64,000 nucleotides of DNA, taken from assembly GCA_003254885.1 (NCBI GenBank), contig QANT01004589.1:27173-91172 (forward strand). The letters run 5' to 3'. Shown here in pieces: positions 1-11,545 of the stretch. The position numbers were made by a program, and so were the translations under genes. The notes below the pieces were generated by a model that was not told the origin of the DNA, made no database searches, and worked only from the letters and a program-made list of their open reading frames with translations. The stretch's first letter is position 1, and each line of letters opens with the position of its first letter. The DNA comes from Purshia tridentata. Its lineage: Eukaryota > Streptophyta > Magnoliopsida > Rosales > Rosaceae.

Positions 1-149
1 CAGTAAAGATGTAAGAATTAACTAAATTTGGAAAACTATGAAAACAGACAATTTTGTAATCGATGAAATTTCTGTGTATCTGTGTTGTAGCAGTTGTGTT
101 GAAAAAGACTAGAATAACCCAAAAAAAAGCAAGAAATATTTGCTAGAGG

Positions 150-166
150 GGGAGAGAGAGAGAGAC
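150..166 (-). repeat. (CT)n microsatellite at the 5' end of RGLG4-like intron 1
   Basis: Read on the minus strand, the intron starts GTCTCTCTCTCTCTCCCC immediately after exon 1. The microsatellite therefore includes the splice donor itself. Confidence 0.8.
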
Positions 167-427
167 CTGTTCAAGGGATGAGAAGTTATCGGGGATAAAA
201 GCGTACTTCTGCTTGTGCTTGTGCTGGGTGGGGAGGTTCTTCTCTGTCTGAGGCCCAGTCTGCGATGTACTAGTTTTATCACCACTGCTCATGCTTGGTT
301 CGTTGGATATGGCTGAACCATACGACGCCGTTCGTCTCGTTATGCTGCTGCCGATGCTTCTAGGAGTGCCAGTTCTGGAAACTGAACGGTTACTACTCTG
401 CTTGAAAAATGAAAATAGACTGCCCAT
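167..427 (-). CDS. RGLG4: RGLG4-like RING E3 ubiquitin ligase, first exon only (partial)
   Basis: The 87-codon exon starts MGSLFSFF. Gly2 fits the N-myristoylation signal of plant RGLG (RING domain ligase / copine-like) proteins, which are membrane-attached E3 ligases acting in stress and hormone signalling. After a Ser/Thr-rich linker the exon ends KYAFIPDNFSSLEQ, which matches the start of the copine/vWA domain of this family. The exon stops at a CAG|GT donor read on the minus strand; the vWA remainder and the C-terminal RING lie beyond the left edge. I chose the ATG at 427 because the codon before it is GTG and because Gly must be second. The intron begins GTCTCTCTCT, an atypical donor. 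Identification rests on about 15 conserved residues, the myristoylation start and the expected synteny with FORGETTER1, so it is probable rather than certain. Confidence 0.7.
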
Positions 428-3105
428 CACTTATTTCGCATCTTCTTCAACACAACCCATGGAAAACAAAACAGACACAGAGATGCAAAGAGTGAGTGAG
501 TAACTATGTTATAGACTACAATATAGGTTGGGCTTGGAATTTGGATTCGAAAGCTATAAAATTTAAGAGCGAAGGTGCGGCGAAATGAGGGAAGGAATAA
601 ATGCCTAAGCCAAGTACCAACCTTCTATGTTGCGTTTTAATTCGCGTTAGCTAATTGCTATTAAAGAAGTGGAAGGAACATATCGAGCAGACTCCGTGAC
701 TTTTAAAAAGAATAAAGAGTTGCTTGTAATCCTAATGTTTACGGATCATCATGATTCACGGCACATTATGCTTAAAATTAAATTATTTACAGCGTATTAA
801 CGGATGGTATTTCAATTTTTTTTTTTAATAAAGGTATCACTAGACACGTGAGTGAGGTGTACAACTAGCTGCGTATCATGTAGAAGTGTATAATAAGTCT
901 TTTAAAAGCCACAATTTTTTTAAAATAAAAGTATCACTAGACATGTGAGTCTGATTTGTTTAAAAGCGGTCCATTTGTGCTTTGTGCTGTAATTGGGTTG
1001 GTTCGGCCTAATTATTTTAAACTTTAAGTCTTTTATGGCTCAGTTCATAACGAGTCATGACAAACTAAGTTAGTATGACTAATTATTTTAATAAATTAAA
1101 AAATTAATTTTAAAATTAATCAATAATGTTAATATAAATTTTTTAAAAAAACCATTAATAAGAAATAAGTTTATAATTTAACATATAATTATTTTTTAGA
1201 AATATTTTTATTTATTAAATTATAAATTAGTCTTTAAATTTACAAAATATTTAAAAATTATATAAATGGACCGACCTAAGAGGATATAAAATTTAGGCTC
1301 AACCCAGTCCATAAGTAGGCCGGCCCACTTAATTACGGGTCAGATATGGCCAGGCTAACTTTAAACGAGCCAATTGGCCGATGTACACCTCTAGTCTCAC
1401 GTAAGCGGATCCCATTCTAGTAAAAAGTTTCTCAAACAACAGTGAATGAGAAGCATTTCACTTAACAAGTGGGCCTCGTACCTTTCTTTCCTTTTTTTCT
1501 TTGGCCAGAATACTCTTCTTTCCCATTAAATAATGGATTCTCTTAGGTTTCACACATCAACTATGTTATGTAAACTTTTGTCCAAAAAAAGAAAGATTCT
1601 TGTTATGTGAAAGTGCCATTAAAGTAATGAGTGTTCGAGTGGTCAACAAAAAAAAAGTAATGAGTGTTCGAGTTTTGAAGTGATAAGAAAGGGAGAAAAA
1701 AAATTGATAAAAATTATTTAATCCAATTTAAATTCAAATATGTGAAAGTGCCATTAAAGTAATGAGTGTTCGAGTTTTGAAGTGATAAGAAAGGGAGAAA
1801 AAAAATTTATAAAAATTATTTAATCCAATTTAAATTCAAATGAGAGAAGGATTTTGTATAAAAATCCTTAAGCTGTGTTTAGGAGCAGATTTCTCCCAAG
1901 GCCAAACAAGTCGGGAGTTCTCAAATCCACCTTTTTGAAAATACAGTTTGAATGACCGTGATCGTATATATATATCTCTTCAATATTATATGTTTTCGAC
2001 CCAAAATGCTTAATTCATAAGTTTTAAAACAATGTCATTTGAATAAAAGTACAAATTTAGCACTAAAAAATCTACAAATTATCATAATCCAGTTGCAACA
2101 TGATTAGAGATGCTCTAATCATTTAATTTGAGAGAAAATATTGGACATTGATGTATTTTTTATTTTGTATTTTCTCTCTCTAAATATATATGTTGAGGAG
2201 AATGTTGCATGACTAGTTGAAATGAACCTATCCATTTATATTGATTTAGGTATGATACTTTTGGACAATAAACAAAGACACGACTTAGATTATACACAAA
2301 ATTAGTGGTTTAAGGTTGTAATTAAGAAATTAAAATTCTATGATGGTCGTTTTAGGGTTGTCCTTCACTCTCTTTCTACTTTCCAGTGAGAAAGACTCCA
2401 AGGAACTGTTGGCACTTGACAGTGCGTCAGTGGCAGTGGGCCAAATATGTCATACATGGGCTTTGACAATTAAGCCTCATTTTGGTGGCAGTGGCAGTGG
2501 CAGTGCTACCTCAGCCTGCGCAATATCACTACTAAAATAGTACGTGAAAATCAGTATGACAAATAAATTATGATATCATAATTGAAAAATATTAATGCAC
2601 TGTCCATAATTTATGGCTTGTCTCATGATGTGCATGTACTATTGGCGCCATATATTGTTACACTGCTGAAAACTCAATTTCATCCCACAAACATCAAAAT
2701 CCACGTTCCAAGTTTCCTTTCAATCTCTCAACCCTAAATCATCCAAGGGTGGTGGTGAGTTGGAGTTGTGTTGGGAAGGATCAAGGGTGTAGTTATTAGT
2801 GGCTAATCCGGATTATAGCTCGGGTCATCCACAATAAAAACACTTGTAAGTGAATTTTGTAGTTAAACTTATTTTGTTTATAATCTAATTGATATTAATT
2901 CTCGAATTAGTTCTATAACTTGTGAATTTTGTGAGATAAAATAAGGATATGGTGGTGTGGGGGTTAGGAGTTTTATAGTTAACTAGGTAAAAGTTAGTTT
3001 GTGGATGTTATTATAGTTTGTGGTACTCTTTATACATTAACTACTAATTATTAGTTTTTTGGGTAAGAATATAAAGATGGTTGATCACTTTGTTGTTTTG
3101 GGAAG
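428..3105. other. Intergenic region between divergent RGLG4-like and FORGETTER1 genes
   Basis: AT-rich DNA without a convincing gene. It holds a direct repeat of a 23-bp segment (831-853 and 928-950, two mismatches), a stretch at 960-1400 with GGCC-rich inverted motifs that may be an old transposon, a longer tandem duplication at 1604-1840 and a short GGCAGT run near 2485-2505. The ORF at 2340-2540 has no recognisable domain. Promoters of both flanking genes must lie here. Confidence 0.6.
1604..1840. repeat. Imperfect tandem duplication, units of about 135 and 102 bp
   Basis: The segment beginning TATGTGAAAGTGCC at 1604 restarts at 1739. The two copies are nearly identical through TTTAAATTCAAAT. 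The first copy carries an extra block of about 33 bp that is itself a short duplication of AGTAATGAGTGTTCGAG. Confidence 0.85.
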
Positions 3106-3128
3106 GTCACGTGCCGTGTGCACGTGAC
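3106..3128. promoter_or_regulatory. Double G-box palindrome upstream of FORGETTER1
   Basis: Two CACGTG cores (3108-3113 and 3121-3126) sit in a perfect inverted repeat: GTCACGTGC, a 5-bp spacer, GCACGTGAC. It lies about 250 bp upstream of the ATG. CACGTG is the core bound by plant bZIP and bHLH factors, and the flank resembles ABRE. Regulation by such factors is an inference. Confidence 0.6.
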
Positions 3129-3374
3129 TGGCTCAGCCTACAGTTAGATAAAGGAGAAATCTCAAACGTCACTTTGATCTCATTTTCTCTTCACCGAGTT
3201 TTTAAAAAAAATAACCAAAAACACACACAGAGACACACGGAGAAAGTGGGAAACCCCGAAGTCCCAAACCCTCTCTTTGGCGCCTTAACCTCTCCTCAAT
3301 CCCAAGCATTGTTACCACAATTGAGGCCATTAAGCGAGCGCGAGAGAGAGATAAAGTGAGGGCGGCGATCCAGT

Positions 3375-6300
3375 ATGACGCAGCAGCATCAACCTCCATC
3401 AGTTCCTCCGCAATCTCAAGGGGGAGGAGGAGGAGGATTGCAGGTGCGGTGCGCCGGCTGCCGTATGATCCTCACGATTCCTGCGGGGGTCACGGAATTC
3501 GCTTGCCCCACGTGCCAATTACCCCAGAAGCTGCCGCCGGAGCTGATGACTAGGGCCCAAGCCCACCAGGCCCACCACCAGCCCAACAAGAGCCCGGTTG
3601 TTCCATTGCCTCCTCCTCCACCTCCGCTTCCGCCTCACCCGGCGGCCCATGGCATCGATCCCACGAAGATCCAGCTCCCCTGCGCCAACTGCAAGGCCAT
3701 CCTCAATGTGCCTCACGGTCTCGCTAGGTTCCAATGCCCTCAGTGTAACGTTGACCTCGCCGTCGATATGTCCAAGCTCAAACAGTTCTTTCCGCCCCGA
3801 TTGCTCCTGCCGCCCGAAGAGGTCAACGAGGTAATTGTTTCACAAAATTGTTTGGTTTCCGAGAATTTGTGGGAATGTAAAAGTGAGAATTTCAAATGTC
3901 TGTTATGCTACTACTACTACTAGTAATACTTTGCTTCGTAAACACAGTCCTGTTCAATATTAGGGTTCATGCTAATATTGCGACGTCTGTTTCAATATTT
4001 CAAATCTCTTCATGCTTTGGATGCTATTGTGGGCAGTTATGTTGTATTGGTAGCTAAAACAAGTAAAATGCCTATTGCTATTATAATCACGGGCTAAAGT
4101 TCAGATTTTCAAAACCCTTTTAGTAGGCATGCTTACATGTAGGATTATATTCTACTTTTTACTTCAAAATATGCCAGGTTGCCATTGAAGTGGAGCGAGA
4201 AGAAGATGAAGGTGGCATGGTGGGAGAAACATTTACAGACTATGTAAGTGTTTTAGTAATCTGTTAACAAGTACCATGCTTGACCAAAAACAAAAAAGTT
4301 AACAAGTACTATGCGAGTTTGATTTTCGGACTATTAAGTTTTCATGATTAGAAATTCTATGTTCTGCTTTTCTTTCTCCCAAACCAGCTTCCCTGATAAG
4401 TTTTATGTTGTTTTTTGTGCAGCGCCCTCCAAAACTATCTATTGGACCTCCTCATCCAGACCCTGTTGTGGAAACATCGTCCTTGTCTGCTGTGCAGCCA
4501 CCGGAGCCCACTTATGATCTTAAAATCAAGGATGATTTGGAAAATTTAAAGGCATTATCATGTCTGCAGATTGAGACATTAGTCTATGCTTGTCAGGTTG
4601 CTATTATTGGCACCCTTTTTAGATTAATTGTCAATTGTTTGCTGCTTCATTGTAAGATAGTGTTGGTTTCCTTGACAGAGACACCTCCAGCACCTTCCAA
4701 GTGGTGCTAGGGCAGGATTCTTCGTTGGAGATGGAGCTGGTGTGGGTAAAGGTCGAACGATAGCAGGGTTAATATGGGAGAATTGGCACCATGGCATGAG
4801 GAAAGCAGTGTAAGTTTTAGGTTGCAGTCTCTGTGTGTATGCTGTTGTGATACTTTTTAATGTTAGTAATAGAATTGTTTTGTAATTAGTTTTTGTTTTT
4901 GTTGGTTGGAATGTCATAACTAAATATGTTGTTAAGATGCTTGTTATTTTTTTTCAATTCATGTTCATGTAATGCTTTTCTCCTCACTGCATTGGTCTTA
5001 TACAGGTGGATTTCTGTTGGTTCAGACTTGAAGTTTGATGCAAGAAGAGACTTGGATGATGTAGGTGCAACTTGTGTTGAAGGTAAATAAATAATGTTGA
5101 ATTATCTTGAGAGATACTATGTGAAGAAATTTAATTTAATTTAATTTTTCTTTTTTAACGATAAAAATTACTCATTAAAGTATCACAATGTTTGGATATA
5201 TAAATATTTCATTAAAATTAACATTGGTGGAAGCAATTAGAAGGATAAGAGAAGATAGATGTGGTGCAAATAATTTAAACGGTTATGAATTGTAACTTTG
5301 CCTTGTTTTATTAATTACTTACGAAATTTCTTTATGAAATAATTACATTAGAAGCTACAATTGAACAGAACATGCCCTATTAGACTGATCGGTTTCTTGA
5401 ATATATTTGTTTGCTTAACCTAACATATTTTGTTTTTGTGTGTATATATATTTTGAGTGTGTGTAAACATGCTTGGACTATGTAAAAGTACACTTTGCCT
5501 ATCTAAACAGGTTGTGATAACTCGTTGATATATAGATAAATTTTTCCTCATCTTTCTGTATTGCATGAAGTTATTGCACAGTATGTTTCTGTGGTTCATG
5601 GTTCTGTTTCACGCTTAATGACATTCGGAAATGCTGTGAGGGTGATTTAATCTGGTAGGAATTCAAGTTTAGAAATGCTATGGAAAGCCGATATAGATGC
5701 AAATTAGGCCCAAAATTGTTGGTGGAAAGTAAGTGGCGTATCTAATTCCTAAATGTGTTAAAATATTGAGTTGGGTTGCAATTGGCTTTGGTGATAGTAT
5801 GGAAGCACACTGCTGTACTGCATTTATGCTTTAAGTCATGAATTTTCTTTATTTTGGCCAAGAATATCCATTTGCTCTTATAAAAATGTGAATGTTATAA
5901 AGTTGGAATCATTAAATTTTTTCAGTTATAGTTGGAAACTCTGTGATGTGGCTTGGTGTTGGTTAAACTTATTGGCATATCACATCGTGTGGTAAAGGGT
6001 TTTGGACCTTTGATATCATGAGACGACATCAAGTGCGCAAAAGAGAAAAGTACAAGAATACAGAAAACATAAAATTTGCAGATAGAGTAGGGCACCAGGA
6101 CTTGTCATCTGCTTAGATTTAGCTACAGGTTGCTAGTTTTGTGAATTTCCAAAATTCTCTAATTGGAATTAAGCTATTCTTCCATGTGATAAGCTGTATG
6201 TTCCAGAACAATATTATTTATATTTGATTGTATTTGCAGTGCACGCCTTGAACAAGTTGCCATATTCTAAGCTTGATTCGAAGTCTGTTGGTGTCAAGGA

Positions 6301-9300
6301 GGGAGTTATTTTCCTGACATACAGCAGTCTCATAGCATCCTCTGAGAAAGGTCGTTCACGTATGCAGCAGCTTGTGCAGTGGTGCGGATCAGGATACGAT
6401 GGTCTTATCGTATTTGATGAGGTATTATATTTTTGTTGTAGATGTTCTATATAATGAACTATAAATTTTCTTACTTCCAATCTTCAATATTCAAGCTTTA
6501 GTTGATGGAATAAAGTATTCCATTGTGTCAATATGCTCTACTTTTCATTCCTAAGGGTCAGTGGCTTCATTGCAGTGCCACAAAGCCAAAAATCTGGTAC
6601 CTGAATCTGGAAGCCAGCCAACACGAACTGGTGAAGCAGTTCTTGACGTTCAGGTTTGTCCTATCTCAAATTTTAAACTGCATATTTTTATTTTTATGTT
6701 CCTTGTTTTTTGTCGTTGTTCAAGATTGTATAGTTTTTTTTTCTGTAATTTAATAGTGGATATTTTAAGATATTCTGCGTTTGTAGAGTCTTAGTAGGGC
6801 ATGTTGCATTTTTCCATGAGTTCCTTTTAGTAAGTTAAAATTGAATTAGGACAAAATATGTTGACTACAAATTAAGCCCTTGGGGTTAGCAAGTGGTGAG
6901 GTCGGTGGAGTAATGGGTTAGGATTAGCATAGATCCAAGGTTCGTTTCCTTCCAATGTAACCAAACAAAAAAAAATAAGCAACACGGAGATTTAAGATTT
7001 AATTATTAAGCGAAATGAAAGTTTGGGGCAAAGCTGAGACTCAATGAACTCTCTCGTTCTCTTTCATTTTATTTTCTATTACCAATTTGAAAAATGAACA
7101 TTCTCACAAATTTGGACAAAGTTATAAGATGATTTCAACATCTTCCTTGCTGTGTCTAAGCTGTATTTAGGTTTGTTATTTTAACTTTTATTTTCTGAGT
7201 GCTGATAGAAGCTGTCATACCATTCTGGTCTAACCTACACCCTGCATGTTTGACATGTTCACTGCAATTAATAATGAAAAAACTTGTTACCAGAATAACT
7301 GAATAAAATTTGTAGAAAAAAGATAAATGACAAAGATTCTTTATCATTAAAAACCAAACATTTTAGGCTCCACCCAAAAACCAAAAAAAAAAAAAAAACA
7401 TTTTATGAAAATTTCTTAGTTACCCTGAAATTTGTTATCAGTGTCAACCTTTCAAATTTCCCTTTAAACCTCTTATGCCCATTTTTTAATGACTTTTGTA
7501 GAAACAATGAAAGTCTTCCTGGCTGATTTTCCATTTCAATAAATAATTAAGTTTATTGAAAAACCCCAATGGAAATATAGTACCATTACTCAAGCTGTAT
7601 TCTGGGAGTCTATTAACTTGTAATATTAATATTCTAACATCACAGGCCCGACTTCCTGAAGCTCGTGTTGTTTATTGCTCAGCCACTGGTGCATCTGAAC
7701 CACGCAATATGGGTTACATGGTACGACTTGGTCTTTGGGGGCCTGGAACATCTTTTTCTGATTTCCGCGAATTTCTAGGTGGGATTTTTGTTTACAGTAC
7801 CTTCATATTTCTTTTTCTTTTTTATGGTTCAAATCTGTACTACTCACTTCTCCTGCCATGTTTTATTTCTTTTATATATTTGGTATTGTGATTTGTTATG
7901 AAAGTATAGAATAGTGGGAGACAATGATGCACACTATGATAACTGCTGAACCTAGTTCAGTTACCGTTTATCCTTGATTTATTTTGGTGCTTAAATCAGT
8001 GAAATATTTGTAGTGCTATCATGTTTAAATGATCTCTCTCTCTCTTTCTTTTTCTCCCTCTCCCTCTCTCTTTCCTTTTTTCCATTTTGTCTACTATCCC
8101 AAAGGACCAAAAATGGTTTTTTTTTTTTTTTTGATTTTTTTGATTTTTTGATTTTTAATGTTTAGAACTCAGGAAAAATGCAATTTTTCCATTTGTGAGG
8201 GTGTTAATTTACATGGAGAATGTTCACATATCGTTTAAGAATTTGTGAATCTGACACAATGGTACCGTTGTGGTAGGTTGTGTTTCTATTCAGCTAGTGG
8301 TAGCAAATGATACCAAATCGTGTATTCCAAACTCATCATGTCACAAGCATTTTCCACTTATTATAATTAATGTCATTATTTTTGGGGTAGGTAACAATAA
8401 ATTTTTGTGAAAGAAGAGGAAAAGTACAGGAAGAGATAGACGAGAAGTCCATCAAGCAAACCAAAACAGTGAAACAAGAATTAAAACACAATAGTTGGCA
8501 TCTGTAGTTGCATTGATGAATTGATGGTTGTATTGGCAAGAGCCATCTCTATAATTATTATCATTCCGTTTGTGTGGGAAATTGTTTCTTTGTATATAAC
8601 ATGTGTAAGCTTTCTGCCCCCTTCTCTCTCCCACCAACCTATACATACCAAAGGTCTCACTTTAATACTTTTAATTCTGAGTTTCCAGATACTAGAACAT
8701 AGATATTTTCTTCTTCTTTTTTCTTCTTTTTTTTTTTTTTCTGAAAATCAGAAAATAGAATCTCTTCTAACAACATATTGTTTGTAGGTGCTCTTGAGAA
8801 GGGGGGTGTTGGAGCGCTCGAACTTGTTGCCATGGACATGAAAGCAAGGTAACAAGGATTAAATAATTATTTGTGAAAAGACACTGAAGACCTACGTTGA
8901 CTCAATTTGTGGACTTTCATGTTAGTGTTAAATCACATATAGGCCAATAAAGATGTTTTCACTATCAGCTATTGTGCATCTCATCCGTCCCTATATGATC
9001 TGATAACAGAGATGCAAGTCATTAGAACACCATCGCTATTATGAGATATACATGTGGTGCGCGCTTGTTAATTATGGTATTCAATATTTCAGGGGCATGT
9101 ATGTATGTCGTACACTTAGCTACAAAGGGGCAGAGTTTGAAGTTGTTGAAGCACCCCTAGAAGCTGAAATGATGGTATAATGTACACATGTACTTTTGGT
9201 TTTTTTAATGATTTGTAGGTTGCTTATGTTAAGTTGTTGTCTTCATAGGACATGTACAAAAAAGCAGCAGAATTTTGGACAGAGCTTCGAGTGGAATTGC

Positions 9301-10945
9301 TATCTGCTAGTGCATTTCTTACTAATGAAAAGCCAAATTCTAGTCAAGTGTGGAGGTTATATTGGGCTAGCCATCAGGTATCAAATATTCTTGGCTCTTG
9401 GATGTCTGACAGTTTACATTTTTTTACAATTGTTTTCTAAATTTTTTACAGTTGCTATTTGTTTTGTCCATCTGTTGCAGCGTTTCTTTAGACATATGTG
9501 TATGTCAGCTAAGGTGCCTGCTGCTGTAAGACTAGCTAAGAAAGCATTGATGGAAGACAAGTGTGTGGTTATTGGCCTTCAGAGTACTGGGGAGGCACGA
9601 ACTGAGGAAGCTGTGACCAAATATGTGGGTACATGGGTTTTTCTGAAATACTTGGTTTTTGATTTGTACTTAGTTTTTTTAAGAATTTTTATCTGTTTTC
9701 TTTTTGGCGTTTCCTTGTTTGAGCAGGGTCTTGAACTTGATGATTTTATTTCGGGACCTCGAGAACTATTACTGAAATTTGTTGAAGAAAATTATCCTTT
9801 GCCTGAAAAGCCTGAACCTCTCCCAGGTATATATGCGATTTTTTACTATTGGTTGCTTATTGTTTATTTTTATGTTACTACCAATTTACTTTCTCAAGTT
9901 GTAATAGGAGAAGAAAGTGTCAAGGAGCTTCAACGGAAGAGGCACTCAGCAACTCCTGGTGTTTCAATGAAAGGGAGAGTGAGGAAAATTGCAAAATGGA
10001 AACCAGCAAGTGATGATGAAAGTGATGAAGAATCTGAAAGTGAGTGCTTATGACAGATCTAATGCATTTATCTTTGGACCGTTATATTACTTTTATCTTT
10101 GGTATCTTGATGTTCTTCAATGAAATTTTGCTTGCAAACATGTCATGTGATTTTTGTTGAGTTTTTGTTGTCTCTCCATAGTTTTGATTGGGTGTATCTT
10201 TTTTAAGCCTGTTTGTGGAATGCACCCACAGCCATATTCATTGCAATTTTTCATAAAGTTTTTAATTTTTTCTTTTGGGCATTTCTACTTCAATTATGAC
10301 CCAGATGTTCGGTCGAAAATGATACAATTTCTGCAGTACATGCTTTCTTATGTGAAGTTTGTTTTCATCAATGCAGCTGATTCTGCTCATGAATCTACTG
10401 AATCTGATGACGAGTTTCAGATTTGCGAAATTTGCAATGCTGAGGAGGTAATTTCGCATGGTAAAACGGTTTGAGCTCTTGCAATATGCTACTTATCTTT
10501 TATATACTTGCTGCAGGAAAGAAAGAAATTGCTCCAGTGTTCCTGCTGTGCCCAACTGGTCCATGCAGCATGTCTTATCCCACCTGTGACAGATGTAGTA
10601 TCAGGAGATTGGTCATGCCATTCATGCAAGGAAAAAACAGAGGAATTTCTTCAAGCAAGACAAGCCTATATTGCTGAACTTACAAAGAGGTTAACTTAAT
10701 GTTTTTTTGCCCTTAATAGTTTCATGTTTCATAATTTTTTTAATAAATGATATGTTGGCTTTTGCTGTTTTTAAGTAATGTAATTTGCTTAAGAGTGTCA
10801 ATACAAGTTTCATAACCTTGTTATTAGGTATGAAGCAGCTTTGGAGCGCAAGTCAAAAATATTGGAGATCATTCGTTCTTTGGATCTTCCAAACAATCCT
10901 TTGGATGATATCATTGATCAGGTAGTTGAGACATTCTCTTATCCT

Positions 10946-10985
<40 letters not shown>

Positions 10986-11483
10986 CCTAAACCTCAACAT
11001 TTCTGTTTACTGTTTACCTTCCTTGTTGACCAACCTGATTTTTTTTTTTGGGTGGGGGTCAGCTTGGAGGCCCTGATAAAGTAGCAGAAATGACAGGCAG
11101 GCGTGGTATGCTTGTGAGGGCATCTAATGGAAAAGGTGTTACCTATCAGGCACGGAACACGTGAGTTATGGTATTTTTTTTTCTCTCTTACTTATTTTCA
11201 ACCCTTTTTAAGTTTGCTAATTTGCCTTTATGTATATTTCGGTTTAGGAAGGAGGTTTCCATGGAGATGGTCAACATGCATGAGAAGCAGCTTTTCATGG
11301 ATGGTAAGAAGTTTGTTGCTATAATTTCAGAAGCTGGGTCGGCTGGAGTTTCTTTACAGGCAGACAGAAGGGTTGCAAATCAGGTATTTCTATCTTTCTA
11401 GAACCTTAGCTTCTGATCACTTGCTGGTTTGCAACTGAGTGAAAACTGGATGTGTACCTTTACATCCTCTGTTTCCCACACCT

Positions 11484-11545
<62 letters not shown>

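Noticed and set aside
839-1402. Possible transposon with GAGGTGTAC-type inverted ends
   Set aside because: The inverted match is short and interrupted, and I could not find a target-site duplication.
9196-10053. A single 285-codon ORF on the plus strand
   Set aside because: It is FORGETTER1 exons 12, 13 and 14 read through introns 12 and 13, which lack stops. It is not a separate gene.
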